Shown: one piece after another, positions 1-10,100 of the stretch
Layout of the letters: each line of letters begins with the position of its first letter
Position numbering within the stretch: the stretch's first letter is position 1
NCBI RefSeq assembly: GCF_000317105.1
Contig: NC_019693.1
Span: forward strand, 1,798,001-1,862,000
Origin: Oscillatoria acuminata PCC 6304
GTDB taxonomy: Bacteria > Cyanobacteriota > Cyanobacteriia > Cyanobacteriales > Laspinemataceae
Length of the DNA: 64,000 nt
Direction of reading: 5' to 3'
The notes under the pieces: generated by a model
What the model was told of the DNA's origin: nothing
What the model saw: the letters and a program-made list of their open reading frames with translations, nothing else
The model's database searches: none
Translations under genes and position numbers: made by a program

Positions 1-68
1 CCTTAAATCCTTGCATTCCCATTCAAAACTGCTATTGTCCCACAGTCTGTCCTCTTTTTCCACAAATG

Positions 69-236
69 CAGAAACCGGGTTTCTTTCCCAAATCTCTGAT
101 CAGAAGCAACAACTGTCGCCAGAAACCCGGTTTCTAGCCCCCTACCCAAGTTCAGAAACCGGGTTTCTTCACCCAATCTCTGATCAGAAGCAACAACTGT
201 CGCCAGAAACCCGGTTTCCAACCCTCTACCCCAACT
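69..236. repeat. Two tandem copies of an 84-bp palindrome-rich repeat
   Basis: Two nearly identical 84-bp units (69-152 and 153-236) each hold AGAAACCGGGTTTCT and, about 50 bp later, AGAAACCCGGTTTCT, so each unit can fold into a hairpin and each half is itself nearly palindromic. The units lie just past the stop of the minus-strand reductase gene. Related AGAAACCGGGTTTCT copies occur near 51875-51937, and shorter ones near 3256, 13913, 44849 and 55171. The open frames read through it on both strands are repeat artefacts. Confidence 0.85.
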
Positions 237-240
237 CAAA

Positions 241-1116
241 TCAAATCCGTCCCAATAACTCAACTAACTGTGAGCGCAACGATAACGGATTATATCCTAA
301 ATTAAAGGCTTTAGAACTATCCAAAGACACATCGGGCGGTCTAGGGGCGGACATTTTTACATCTTGTTGCCGACAGGGTTTAATCCGCCCCTGCTGAACC
401 TCTAATACCTCAATCACTTGTTCAAAAAAACTATATCGCGAAACCCGCTCTTTTCCGCCTAAATGCAGCAACTTTTCATTCTGTTTTAACGCTAATAATA
501 ACCCTTGTGCCGCAGTTTTCCCACTCACCGGCGTCCGAAATTCATCGATGAATAAGGCTAAATCTTGTCCCGATCGCAAGGTTTGTAACATCGGCTGGAG
601 GAAACTTTGGGCAACGGGTCCGCCTTCGCCAAACATCAGCGGCATTCGACAAACAATTGTTTGCGGATTGCGATCGCGCATTTCCCCCTCCGCCTGCACC
701 TTTTGCTCTCCATACCGACTCACTGGACAAACTGCATCGGTTTCAGCATAGGGTGGATTTAACCCATCAAACACTAAATCCGTAGAAGTAAAAATACAGG
801 GAATCTCCGCATCTCCACATAATCCCGCCAAATCACTCGCAGCCGTCACATTAATTTTGTACGAATCCTCGGGATAAGTTTGACAAACATTCGGCTGAGA
901 TTGAGCCGCTGCATGAATCACAGCATCGGGACAAATTTCCAAAAAGAGAGATTTTAGGGCTGGGAAATCCGTCAAATCTACCGGCATTAACTCACAACCG
1001 GGAAGGGTAATTTTATGAGAGCAATAGGTTCCAAAAACCTGCCAATTTGCTTGAGCCACTTGACAGAGATTCCAGCCCAAAAATCCACTAGACCCCGTAA
1101 TTAAAAGTTTTTTCAT
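241..1116 (-). CDS. RmlD-like NAD(P)-dependent sugar-nucleotide reductase/epimerase (extended SDR)
   Basis: A 291-residue extended short-chain dehydrogenase of the RmlD (dTDP-4-dehydrorhamnose reductase) substrate-binding type. The N-terminal Rossmann motif GSSGFLG (residues 8-14) binds NAD(P). The catalytic Tyr-x-x-x-Lys is visible as YGEQK (135-139), and TSTDLVFDG (110-118) matches the conserved stretch before the active site in RmlD proteins. Length is normal for the family. The ATG start sits on the Rossmann strand with no extra leader. It lies 30 bp downstream of the rubredoxin gene on the same strand, so the two may be cotranscribed. No other rhamnose pathway gene is nearby, so a specific dTDP-rhamnose role is not shown; a general reductase is equally possible. 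Confidence 0.85.
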   Translation of the reverse strand: MKKLLITGSSGFLGWNLCQVAQANWQVFGTYCSHKITLPGCELMPVDLTDFPALKSLFLEICPDAVIHAAAQSQPNVCQTYPEDSYKINVTAASDLAGLCGDAEIPCIFTSTDLVFDGLNPPYAETDAVCPVSRYGEQKVQAEGEMRDRNPQTIVCRMPLMFGEGGPVAQSFLQPMLQTLRSGQDLALFIDEFRTPVSGKTAAQGLLLALKQNEKLLHLGGKERVSRYSFFEQVIEVLEVQQGRIKPCRQQDVKMSAPRPPDVSLDSSKAFNLGYNPLSLRSQLVELLGRI

Positions 1117-1146
1117 GAAACCGAAATAAATTGGATTGAGTTACGG

Positions 1147-1305
1147 TTAATCGGGTTCAAAATCCTCTTTAGACACCCCGCAAACCGGACAAATCCAATC
1201 ATCAGGGATGTCTTTGAATGCAGTTCCCGGTGGGATACCCGAGTCCGGGTCTCCCTCTTCGGGATTATAAACATAGCCGCAGGTAGTACAGAGATATTGT
1301 TGCAT
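1147..1305 (-). CDS. Rubredoxin (52 aa)
   Basis: A 52-residue rubredoxin encoded by a short frame. It carries the two iron-binding knuckles CTTCGY (Cys6, Cys9) and CPVCGV (Cys39, Cys42), which hold one Fe(Cys)4 centre, plus the conserved [10 protein letters not shown] and PDDWICP segments. Rubredoxins are small soluble one-electron carriers. The ATG is preceded by an AGAGGTG ribosome binding site. This is the free, soluble form; the membrane-anchored RubA of photosystem assembly has a C-terminal helix that is absent here. It is 30 bp upstream of the RmlD-like reductase. The electron partner cannot be told from the sequence. Confidence 0.95.
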   Translation of the reverse strand: MQQYLCTTCGYVYNPEEGDPDSGIPPGTAFKDIPDDWICPVCGVSKEDFEPD

Positions 1306-1415
1306 GGGTTTCACCTCTTTATGAAAATTGTTTAATCTAATTGAATCATATAAACCGAAAGTTATCTCAATTCATTACAAAAATTTAACAATGCTTACGA
1401 ACCCGTTAACATTAA

Positions 1416-1462
1416 ACCCTAAATGTAGAGGCATCCAAGCGAATCGCCTCTACATTTAGGGT
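1416..1462. repeat. Perfect 17-bp inverted repeat (hairpin)
   Basis: ACCCTAAATGTAGAGGC at 1416-1432 is exactly complementary to 1446-1462, with a 13-nt loop. It lies between the stress-protein gene and the rubredoxin gene, both on the minus strand, so it would form a hairpin at the 3' end of the stress-protein transcript. There is no T run after it, so it looks more like a dispersed repeat or a 3' stabiliser than a classical terminator. Confidence 0.8.
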
Positions 1463-1531
1463 AGATTCTCTAACAGTTTTGGAGTACCCCAGCGCTTTCG
1501 CCTGGGCGCACTCCTGATCAGTGGCAATATC

Positions 1532-2299
1532 CTACACAGTCACCTTAGATTTAGACCCCACCCCATTTTCATCTTCTTCATACTCCTGATGAATGGTTTC
1601 CCAAGCAGCTTGTTCAGCTTTCATAGCATCGGCAGTTTCGGTGAGAACCGCATTATATCGTTGAATAAACGTGGTTTGAGCTTCAGGAGACAGATGGGTC
1701 CGGACTTCTGGGGATAAATCTTCTGGACTGTTACAAGAACCGGCACAAGGACGAGGTAAAGTCATGGAATTAACAGCAATTTCTTGTCCTCCAGCACTTT
1801 CCAGCAGGAGTTGAATTTCCCCCCCTTTTGCTTCAGGAACTTCCGCCATGACGAGAAATTCCCCAGCTTCTAAACGAGTTTGATAAACTGCTGCTTTTTC
1901 TTCCGGCATTCCCAAGGCAACAAAGATGGAAACTAATCCGGCCCCCGCACTTCCGGCGATCGCCCCGGAAGCCGCACCTAATAACACCGCAGAGATGGGC
2001 CCAGCCGCCACCACGGGACCGATGAAGGGAATCAGTAACACCCCCACCCCGGTGAGTAAGCTCAAAAATGAACCAAACAGAGACCCGAAGATTGCCCCGG
2101 TTCTGAGTCCACCTAAAATCACATCTTTTTTAGTAATAAATCCGGTGATGCGAGTATTGGATTGAAAATTTTTCCCCATCACAGAAATATGGTCCTGGGG
2201 AATCCCGCGATCGATGAGACGGCGGATGGCATTATCAATTTGCTGTTGTTCTTGAAAAATAGCAGAAACCGTGCGTTGTGCTTTATAGTCGTCCGGCAT
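1532..2299 (-). CDS. YflT/GSP17M-type stress protein with C-terminal ChaB-like domain
   Basis: A 255-residue protein in three parts. Residues about 8-60 resemble the general stress protein 17M (YflT) fold that starts with a sequence for regulated binding ([16 protein letters not shown]). Residues about 60-130 form a Gly/Ala-rich hydrophobic stretch ([17 protein letters not shown] onward) like a glycine-zipper membrane segment. Residues about 195-245 resemble Cha[18 protein letters not shown] followed by [16 protein letters not shown], which parallels the AWAAVKHEY ending of E. coli ChaB. This combination is found in cyanobacteria; its biochemical role is unknown. The ATG start follows a GGACCTTAAAA leader. 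Family placement is moderately sure; a role in salt or general stress is inference. Confidence 0.7.
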   Translation of the reverse strand: MPDDYKAQRTVSAIFQEQQQIDNAIRRLIDRGIPQDHISVMGKNFQSNTRITGFITKKDVILGGLRTGAIFGSLFGSFLSLLTGVGVLLIPFIGPVVAAGPISAVLLGAASGAIAGSAGAGLVSIFVALGMPEEKAAVYQTRLEAGEFLVMAEVPEAKGGEIQLLLESAGGQEIAVNSMTLPRPCAGSCNSPEDLSPEVRTHLSPEAQTTFIQRYNAVLTETADAMKAEQAAWETIHQEYEEDENGVGSKSKVTV

Positions 2300-2596
2300 T
2301 TTTAAGGTCCTAATTTAAGGTTTATATTGGCTGATTTACCACCTGGAGGATAGCAAAATACCCCCGGGCACTGTAATCTACCGAGAGGGTGATCCTGTGG
2401 GATTGCGCGATCGCCTTTCCTATTCTCATCGGCCTCATTCCTAGGTAAAACTGCTACATTTCTATACAAAATAGGGAGAGTCACCGCAATCGGATTCTCT
2501 AGTGATTTCCTCCTAGGCGGCGATCGCGCAACTCAGTCGCCCCTTTCTTCCGTCATAATTGGAAATCAGTTACCAACCCCCTATTTACCCTCGCCC

Positions 2597-3076
2597 ATGA
2601 TTACTCCAACGGACCCAAAACTCAAGACCCTCAAACGCCTCCGCACCCTCAGTCATCTCCTCGATAACGCCATCCGCATCCCCGGAACCCGCTTTCGCTT
2701 TGGACTTGACCCCATCCTCGGACTCCTACCCGCAGGGGGCGATATTGCCGGTGCGTTTCTCTCCGCTTACATTGTATTCAGCGCTGCCCAGATGGGAGTC
2801 CCCCGTGAAAGTTTAGTGCAAATGGTTTCCAACATCCTCCTAGAAACTCTGATTGGAACAGTCCCAGTCGTCGGAGATTTATTTGATGCTGCCTGGAAAG
2901 CTAATGTCCGCAATATGGAAGTATTAGAAACTCACTTAGATGCCCCCACCTCAGACAAAAAAGCCGATACCCTATTTATTGTGCTGCTGTTGGGGGGGTT
3001 AATGCTTGCCGTCTTTGCGATCGTGGGTGTTGGCATCTGGATCCTCAGTTCCATCATCAGCGCCATCCTCCAGTAG
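2597..3076 (+). CDS. DUF4112 domain membrane protein
   Basis: A 159-residue protein of the DUF4112 family. The diagnostic N-terminal block LLDNAIRIPGTRFRFGLDPI is followed by LLPAGGDIAGAFLSAY and then VPVVGDLFDAAWKANVRNM. The C-terminus ends in a strong transmembrane helix (residues about 128-155, LFIVLLLGGLMLAVFAIVGV). The role of DUF4112 proteins is not known. It is a single gene, divergent from the stress-protein gene upstream; the 300 bp between them contain HIP1 sites and no clear promoter that I could identify. Confidence 0.85.
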   Translation: MITPTDPKLKTLKRLRTLSHLLDNAIRIPGTRFRFGLDPILGLLPAGGDIAGAFLSAYIVFSAAQMGVPRESLVQMVSNILLETLIGTVPVVGDLFDAAWKANVRNMEVLETHLDAPTSDKKADTLFIVLLLGGLMLAVFAIVGVGIWILSSIISAILQ

Positions 3077-3367
3077 ACGGATTTTTCTATTGGAGATGAC
3101 GGGAAAAGCCACTGCTTAACCCCTACAAATCTCCAAAATTTATCCCTCTTAAATCCTGCATCTATTCTGTCAATTAACTTCTACCTAACTCAGAAATTAA
3201 ACCAGTATTGACAAAAAAATCAACATTGGATATAATGAGATTATAAGAGCGTAGAAACCGGGTAAAGACACAGCCCTAATCTGGTCCTTACCCGGAACCC
3301 AATCCCCAGAAAACCCGGCTATCAACTCGCCTATAACTTTAACTTAACGACGATAGGAGAAACCCGA

Positions 3368-4432
3368 ATGAGCGTTAAAACCATTGATGTCGTCTTCAGC
3401 TTTGACACAACGGGAAGTATGTACCCTTGCCTGACCCAAGTCCGGCGAAACCTCAAACAAAGTGTCACCCGATTATTGGATGAAATCCCCGGAATTCGCA
3501 TTGGAATCATTGCTCACGGTGACTACTGTGATGCGGGAAAAACCTACGTTACTAAACAGTTAGACTTATCGGGAGATGTGGATAAAATTTGCGACTTTGT
3601 GCAAAATGTTGAAGCAACCGGAGGGGGAGATGCCCCCGAATGTTATGAATTAGTCTTGCATGAAGCTCAATCCTTATCCTGGAGTTCCGCTAGTACCAAA
3701 TCCCTAGTATTAATTGGAGATGATATTCCCCATGCACCGGCTCAAAATCCTCAAAAATTGAACTGGCGCAAGGAAGTGGATAAATTAGCCGAAATGGGAA
3801 TTCCGGTTTATGGTGTTCAAGCCCTCAATCGCTCCCATGCCAAACTTTTCTATAAAGAATTGGCAGAAAAATCCGGGGGATTTCATATTAATTTAGACCA
3901 GTTTGCCTATATTACAGACTTGTTCTTAGCCGTTTGTTATCAACAATCTTCCGATGACCAACTGCAAGCGTATGAGGCGGAAGTCACAGAACAGGGTCGG
4001 ATGAGTCGCGGATTAAACAAAATGTTTAATACCATGCTCAATCGGGAGGCCAAACTTTATCATGAATCTGCCGATTTGCGGGCGGTGACTCCGGGGCGAT
4101 TTCAAGTGTTGGATATTGATAAAAATTGTGCAATTAAAGATTTCGTGATTGAAAATGGTCTAACTTTTCAACGGGGACGAGGGTTTTATGAGTTTACAAA
4201 AACTGAAACGATTCAAGGGAAGAAAGAAATTATTTTGATGGATCGGGCAACAGGGGATTTGTTTGAGGGAGAATCGGCCCGAGAAATGTTAGGATTACCC
4301 CCGGGGGAAACGGTCAGAATTAAACCGACTAATTTAGAAAAGTATCTCGTTTTTGTCCAAAGTACCTCTTATAATCGCAAGTTGCTTGGGGGTACAAAGT
4401 TTTTATATGAGGTTGCAGATTGGGATCGGTAG
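3368..4432 (+). CDS. von Willebrand factor A (VWA) domain protein
   Basis: A 354-residue soluble protein with a VWA fold in residues about 5-200. The metal-ion-dependent adhesion site is visible as DTTGSM (Asp13, Thr15, Ser17; Thr replaces the first Ser of DxSxS). A second MIDAS segment, VEATGGGDAPE, and IGDDIPH follow. There is no signal peptide, so it acts inside the cell. The C-terminal 150 residues have no domain that I recognise. The ATG is preceded by GATAGGAGAAACCCG, a good ribosome binding site. It is monocistronic; a 71-bp tandem repeat array starts 15 bp after its stop. The function of this VWA class is unknown. Confidence 0.85.
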   Translation: MSVKTIDVVFSFDTTGSMYPCLTQVRRNLKQSVTRLLDEIPGIRIGIIAHGDYCDAGKTYVTKQLDLSGDVDKICDFVQNVEATGGGDAPECYELVLHEAQSLSWSSASTKSLVLIGDDIPHAPAQNPQKLNWRKEVDKLAEMGIPVYGVQALNRSHAKLFYKELAEKSGGFHINLDQFAYITDLFLAVCYQQSSDDQLQAYEAEVTEQGRMSRGLNKMFNTMLNREAKLYHESADLRAVTPGRFQVLDIDKNCAIKDFVIENGLTFQRGRGFYEFTKTETIQGKKEIILMDRATGDLFEGESAREMLGLPPGETVRIKPTNLEKYLVFVQSTSYNRKLLGGTKFLYEVADWDR

Positions 4433-4446
4433 CGGTTTCTAACCTT

Positions 4447-4728
4447 CTCATCCGAAGTTTCTTGTAGGGGCGTATTGCATACGCCCTCTTCCTCAATATC
4501 CGTCAATGTAATCCCACCTCATCCGAAGTTTCTTGTAGGGGCGTATTGCATACGCCCTCTTCCTCAATATCCGTCAATGTAATCCCACCTCATCCGAAGT
4601 TTCTTGTAGGGGCGTATTGCATACGCCCTCTTCCTCAATATCCGTCAATGTAATCCCACCTCATCCGAAGTTTCTTGTAGGGGCGTATTGCATACATCAG
4701 ATGGCGTATGCAATACGCCCCTACAAAT
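4447..4728. repeat. 71-bp tandem repeat array (3.5 units) ending in a GTAGGGGCG-rim hairpin
   Basis: Units start at 4447, 4518, 4589 and 4660 with an exact 71-bp period and near-perfect identity. Each unit contains TTGTAGGGGCGTATTGCATA followed by CGCCCTC. The fourth, partial unit runs into a complementary copy, so 4677-4724 forms a long hairpin (GTAGGGGCGTATTGCATAC ... GTATGCAATACGCCCCTAC). It lies in the 3' region of the VWA gene. The period and lack of variable spacers exclude a CRISPR array. The same palindrome recurs at 61359-61470. Confidence 0.9.
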
Positions 4729-4828
4729 ATACCTTGACAGGGCTAGAGTTAAGACTATTAAGAGAACGATTGAAGGCGTTACTCCGAAAATTGAGAACAG
4801 GTAAAATGTGAAGTTTTGTTAAAATAAG

Positions 4829-4860
4829 TAGACTCTCCAGTTGGGGGGAAGGTTTATGCT
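4829..4860 (+). promoter_or_regulatory. Candidate MerR-type promoter of the copper ATPase gene
   Basis: A possible -35 (TAGACT, 4829-4834) and -10 (TATGCT, 4855-4860) are separated by 20 bp, longer than the usual 17. The spacer holds an imperfect dyad CTCTCC ... GGAAGG. MerR-family regulators such as CueR act on promoters with 19-20 bp spacers carrying such a dyad, and CueR sites end in GGAAGGT. It sits 44 bp before the ATPase start. No merR gene is in the window. Confidence 0.4.
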
Positions 4861-4903
4861 GAACTCATGAAGTTTGAGCAACCCTTGTCACGAGAGAGTA
4901 TGA

Positions 4904-7165
4904 ATGATGGAAACAGTTAATTTGAAATTAAAAGGGATGGGTTGTGCCTCTTGTGCAACCCGCATCGAAGAGGTGATCCAAGGTGTTCCTGGGGTGGAAG
5001 AATGCAGTGTCAACTTTAGCGCGGAACAAGCGCGGGTGAAGTATAATCCCCGAAGGACGGAACTCGATCGCATTCAAACTGCTGTCTCTGATGCGGGATA
5101 TACCGCTGAACCCCTGCAAGAATTGGGGATGCGGGACCTGGATGCGGAACAACAATCCCGACAAGCGGAACAACAAGAATTACAACAGAAGGTAATTTTT
5201 GGGGGAATCATTAGCACAATTTTGGTGGTGGGTTCCCTACCCATGATGACGGGAATTGATTGGCCCTTTATTCCCAATTGGTTGCATCATCCTTGGGTGC
5301 AATTTGCGCTAACAACTCCGGTGTTTATCTGGTGTGGCAAGTCCTTTTTTGTGGGAGCATGGAAATCGTTGAAACATCATCATGCGGATATGAATACCCT
5401 GGTGGCGTTGGGAACGGGTTCTGCTTATCTCTATTCCTTGGTCCTCTCCATTTTTCCCGGATTTTTTACGATTCAAGGGGTGATGCCGGAAGTTTATTAT
5501 GAAATTGCGGCAGTGATTATTACTCTAATTTTGCTGGGGTTGTTGTTTGAAAATAGAGCAAAAGGGCAAACTTCCGAAGCGATTAGAAAATTAATGGGAT
5601 TGCAGGCGAAAACAGCGCGGGTGATTCGCCAGGGTCAAGAAATGGATATTCCGATCCAAGAGGTAGGGGTTGGGGATGTGATTTTAGTTCGTCCCGGGGA
5701 AAAAATTCCGGTGGATGGGACGGTTTTGGAGGGTTCTTCCTTAATTGATGAGTCAATGGTGACGGGAGAATCGGTGCCGGTGAAGAAAGAAACCGGGGAT
5801 GAAGTGATTGGCGCGACGATGAATAAAACCGGGAGTTTTAAGTTGAAAGCGTTGCGGGTGGGTAAGGATACGGTGTTGGCGCAAATTGTCAAGTTGGTGC
5901 AAGATGCTCAAGGGAGTAAAGCGCCGATTCAACGGTTAGCCGATCGCGTGACAGGATTTTTTGTGCCGGTAGTGATTGCGATTGCGATCGCCACTTTTGT
6001 AACCTGGTTTGCCATCATGGGAAATCTCACCCTCGCCATTATTACAACTGTGGGCGTTTTAATTATTGCCTGTCCTTGTGCATTAGGTTTAGCAACGCCA
6101 ACTTCTATCATGGTGGGAACCGGAAAAGGTGCAGAAAATGGCATTTTAATCAAAAGCGCCGACAGTTTAGAACTCGCTCATCAAATCCAAACCATTGTTT
6201 TAGATAAAACCGGCACTTTAACCCAAGGCAAACCCACGGTAACCGATTATGTCACCGTGGGCGGGACTGCTCATAGTAATGAGATTAAATTGTTACAATT
6301 AGCCGCAGCGGTAGAAAGTAATTCTGAGCATCCATTAGCCGAGGCTGTGGTAGACTATGCCAAAGCCCAAGGGGTAGAAATGCCGCTTCCAGCCGTTAAG
6401 AATTTTGAAGCCGTTGCCGGAATGGGAGTTCAGGCGATCGTCAGCAGCCGCCTGGTGCAAATCGGCACTCCCCGCTGGATGCAGGAATTAGGGATTGATA
6501 CCCAAGCCTTACAAACCTATCAAGAAAATTGGGAATCCGAAGCTAAAACTAGCCCTTGGATTGCTGTGGATGGAAAAATTGAAGGAGTCTTGGGAATAGC
6601 AGATGCTTTAAAACCTTCTTCTGTTACAGCAGTTCGAGGATTGCGCCGCCTGGGATTAGAGGTGGTAATGCTAACGGGAGATAACCAACAAACTGCCCAA
6701 GCGATTGCTCAGGAGGTGGGGATTCATCGCGTATTTGCGGAAGTCCGTCCCGGGCAAAAAGCGGATAAAATCAAAAAATTACAAGCTGAGGGTAAAATTG
6801 TGGCAATGGTGGGAGATGGAATTAACGATGCCCCCGCCTTGGCTCAAGCCGATGTCGGAATTGCTATTGGAACGGGAACCGATGTCGCCATTGCTGCCAG
6901 CGATATTACCCTAATTTCCGGTGATTTACAAAGTATTGTCACCGCGATTCAACTGAGTAAAGCCACAATTCAAAATATCCGCCAAAATCTGTTTTTTGCC
7001 TTTATTTACAATACCGCCAGTATCCCCATTGCGGCTGGTATTCTTTATCCCTTAACCGGATGGTTACTCAATCCCATCCTCGCCGGTGCTGCAATGGCGA
7101 TGAGTTCGGTTTCCGTCGTCACTAATGCCTTGCGCTTACGCAAGTTTAATGCTCATCATTCTTAG
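4904..7165 (+). CDS. Copper-translocating P1B-type ATPase
   Basis: A 753-residue P1B-1 ATPase that moves Cu(I) across a membrane using ATP. In order: one N-terminal heavy-metal domain with GMGCASC (Cys14, Cys17), transmembrane helices, the actuator TGES (287-290), the membrane CPC (Cys390-Pro-Cys392), the phosphorylated DKTGT (Asp434), the hinge GDGIND (637-642), and a last helix with [14 protein letters not shown], the Met-Ser-Ser signature of Cu(I) pumps. Length is normal. Cyanobacteria have an envelope pump (CtaA) and a thylakoid pump (PacS); sequence alone does not tell me which this is. Two ATGs are adjacent at 4904 and 4907. A candidate MerR-type promoter lies upstream and a small membrane protein follows. 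Confidence 0.95.
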   Translation: MMETVNLKLKGMGCASCATRIEEVIQGVPGVEECSVNFSAEQARVKYNPRRTELDRIQTAVSDAGYTAEPLQELGMRDLDAEQQSRQAEQQELQQKVIFGGIISTILVVGSLPMMTGIDWPFIPNWLHHPWVQFALTTPVFIWCGKSFFVGAWKSLKHHHADMNTLVALGTGSAYLYSLVLSIFPGFFTIQGVMPEVYYEIAAVIITLILLGLLFENRAKGQTSEAIRKLMGLQAKTARVIRQGQEMDIPIQEVGVGDVILVRPGEKIPVDGTVLEGSSLIDESMVTGESVPVKKETGDEVIGATMNKTGSFKLKALRVGKDTVLAQIVKLVQDAQGSKAPIQRLADRVTGFFVPVVIAIAIATFVTWFAIMGNLTLAIITTVGVLIIACPCALGLATPTSIMVGTGKGAENGILIKSADSLELAHQIQTIVLDKTGTLTQGKPTVTDYVTVGGTAHSNEIKLLQLAAAVESNSEHPLAEAVVDYAKAQGVEMPLPAVKNFEAVAGMGVQAIVSSRLVQIGTPRWMQELGIDTQALQTYQENWESEAKTSPWIAVDGKIEGVLGIADALKPSSVTAVRGLRRLGLEVVMLTGDNQQTAQAIAQEVGIHRVFAEVRPGQKADKIKKLQAEGKIVAMVGDGINDAPALAQADVGIAIGTGTDVAIAASDITLISGDLQSIVTAIQLSKATIQNIRQNLFFAFIYNTASIPIAAGILYPLTGWLLNPILAGAAMAMSSVSVVTNALRLRKFNAHHS

Positions 7166-10100
7166 GTAAAACAGTGGGAAATGAAATTTGTAAAATCTCT
7201 CGACAACAGGCTAATAGTATGTTAAAAACTCCCAAATTTTGGATACCTTTACTGGCAGTTGCCACCGTTTTTACAACGGGGACAACTGTAACAGCCCAAG
7301 AAATGTCAGAAATGCCCGGACACCGCCCCTCCCAATCCCAGGGAATTCAAAAAATTGAACAACCCTTACCTGTAAAAGCTGGCGTGATTGTAGGCGGCGT
7401 TACTTTAATTGGATTAGAACTTTGGTGGTTTTTATTCAGTAAAAAGAAAACCCAACCGGCAATCGACGAGCAAGAAAGTTCCTAATCCCCAATCAAGCCA
7501 GCGATCGCACCTTCCCTCTGGACAAGGCACCCCCTTGTCCTTTCCGATATTAACCCCAAACTCAACCTAAATCCTTTACAATAACCCTAAATTCCTCTAC
7601 GGAGTTCAACGTCACGCCTTGCTGTCAGTCCTTACCCTGTCCCTTTATCAAGCCCTCTCCCATCATGCCCATTAATCAACTCCGATTACGGAAACTGCAC
7701 CGCATCCTGGCCCCGATCGCAATTTTACCCCTCCTCTTGACCGCCAGTACCGGAATCTTGTATCAAATGGCTGTAGTGAGCGGAAACCGCACCCAATTTA
7801 TTGGGTTACTCGACCTCCATCAGGGTATATTTGGGCCCATAAACCTAGCCCCGGTTTATCCCCTCTTAAACGGATTGGGATTAATCACCCTTGCTGTCAC
7901 CGGAATTATGATATGGTTTCAAACTCGTCCCAAACGACCAAACCGAGGCTAAAAAGTTTATTTGCCTCCTTCAATTGAGAGAAAAATTAGAACAAGAGGA
8001 GAATCAATAGAGATAAATCCAACTTAATTAATTCAAAAAACCGATTAAAAAATGAGAATAAACAAAAAATTAAGACAACTGCACTCGAATCCGCGAAAAA
8101 AACTCCGCTAAAATTAAACTTGCAACTTAGGAGCCAGATTGTGCGTCAATCACCGGAATATCAGGAGCGCATGAGAAAGCCCAGCCACTTATCTTTGCCA
8201 GGGCAAGTTTGATCCCCAGGTCGCGATCGCCCTGGACAATTCCCATCCGGTGTATCTTCAGTTGTTGAGTCATCTTGATGAAATTTCATCCCAAAGATGG
8301 CGATCTGCTATACCTTAAAAAGTGTTGGCCTGAACCTGGAAGTATTGTTAAATTGCAAGCCGAATCAAAAACTTATGGGAACTTTTCGCTCTGTGATCAC
8401 TGTGGGTATGGGAACGCTAATCGCCTTAAGCGATATCGGCGCAAGTCTTGGACAGACTGAGGCATCAGGCGATCGCCTCCCCAGTCCAACCCCAGAAACC
8501 GCCGCTTCCTCCGGGGAAACCCGAGACAGAACTGCCCCCACCGAGGGTTTACAAGCCCAGGGGGTAACCCCTAGGGTAGAAAACGTGCCGGAGTACCTGA
8601 CCCCTAACCCCAACCCCCTCCAGTTTCCGACTGAACGCGATGAAGTTGAGATTCTCGGCACCCAACCCTTGACCTTAGAACAGGCCCTGCAAATTGCTGA
8701 ACAGAACAGCCAGCAACTGCAAGAAGCCCTTTTAACCGTGGACCGAAATCGCGCCGCCTTACGAGAAGCGCGTGCCGCCTTGTATCCCAACTTGGGCGTG
8801 CAATCGAGCCTATCGCGATCGAGTTCTACCGGGGCAGATTTAGCCAATCAGCGACAAAGACAACAGCTAGGAGACAATGCCCCACCCGCAGAAGGCGGGA
8901 ACACCAGCTTAGATGGGGGAGTGGAACTCACCTATAACCTGTACAATTCCGGTCGGCGATCGGGTCAGATTGGCTTGGCTGAAACCCAGTTGCTGGTGAG
9001 TGAATTAGACCTGGAACGGGTGCTTGCCGACTTGCGTTTAGAGGTTCGTGAGGCTTATTATAACCTCCAAGAATCCGATGACCAGATTGACATTAGCCTC
9101 TCGGCTGTGCAAAGTTCGGAACAGAGCTTACGAGACGCCGAAGCCTTGGAACGAGCAGGATTAGGGACAAGGTTTGATGTGCTCCGCGCCAGGGTCCAGT
9201 TAGCCGATGCCTCCCAAGCCCTGATCCAAGCGCAAGCCCAGCAGCGGATCCGTCGCCGGGAAATTTCACGGATTTTAAACGTTTCGCAAGTGGTAGATAT
9301 TTCCGCTGCCGAACCTGTGGAAATTTCGGGGCTGTGGAATTTGTCGTTAGAAGATAGCATCGTCCTGGCGTTGAGAAATCGAGCCGAGTTAGAGCAGTTG
9401 TTGTTACAGCGGGAACTGACGGATTATCAGCGTCAGATTGCCTTGTCTGCTCTAGGTCCTCAAGTCAATTTGTTTGCCAGCTATAACGTGGTGGAAGTTT
9501 TTGGGGATGACTTGAATTTAGCCGATGGCTACAACGTCGGGGGTAGGGTGCAGTGGAATTTATATGATGGGGGGGCCGCTAGAGCGCGAGCCGTTCAAGA
9601 GGAGCGGAATATTGAGATTGCGGAAACGCGATTTGGGCAGTTTCGCAACCAAGTCCGTTTACAGGTGGAGCAAGCCTATTTTAACTTGCGATCGAACTTC
9701 GAGAATATCCAAACCTCGAATATTGCCGTGGATCAGGCGCGGGAAAGTTTGCGCCTTGCGCGGTTGCGGTTTCAAGCCGGTGTAGGGACTCAGACGGACG
9801 TGCTGACGGCGGAAACAGAACTGACTCGCGCTCAGAATAACCGCCTGCGGGCGATCGTCACCTACAATCGGGCATTAGCTTCTATGGAACGGGCGATCGG
9901 AAATGTGAATGAGGGGCTGATTTCTACACCATAAGGGAACTCCAAAAAATAAAATCTCCAAAACGTTCTTTCGTAGTGACTACTCAACGTAGTAGCCCGG
10001 TCAATGTAGGGGCGCAATGCGCAGGCCCCAAGGGCCTGCGCATTGCGCCCCTACACTTCCTTTCAGTTGAACGGTTGGATGATTTATATTTTGCAATCCC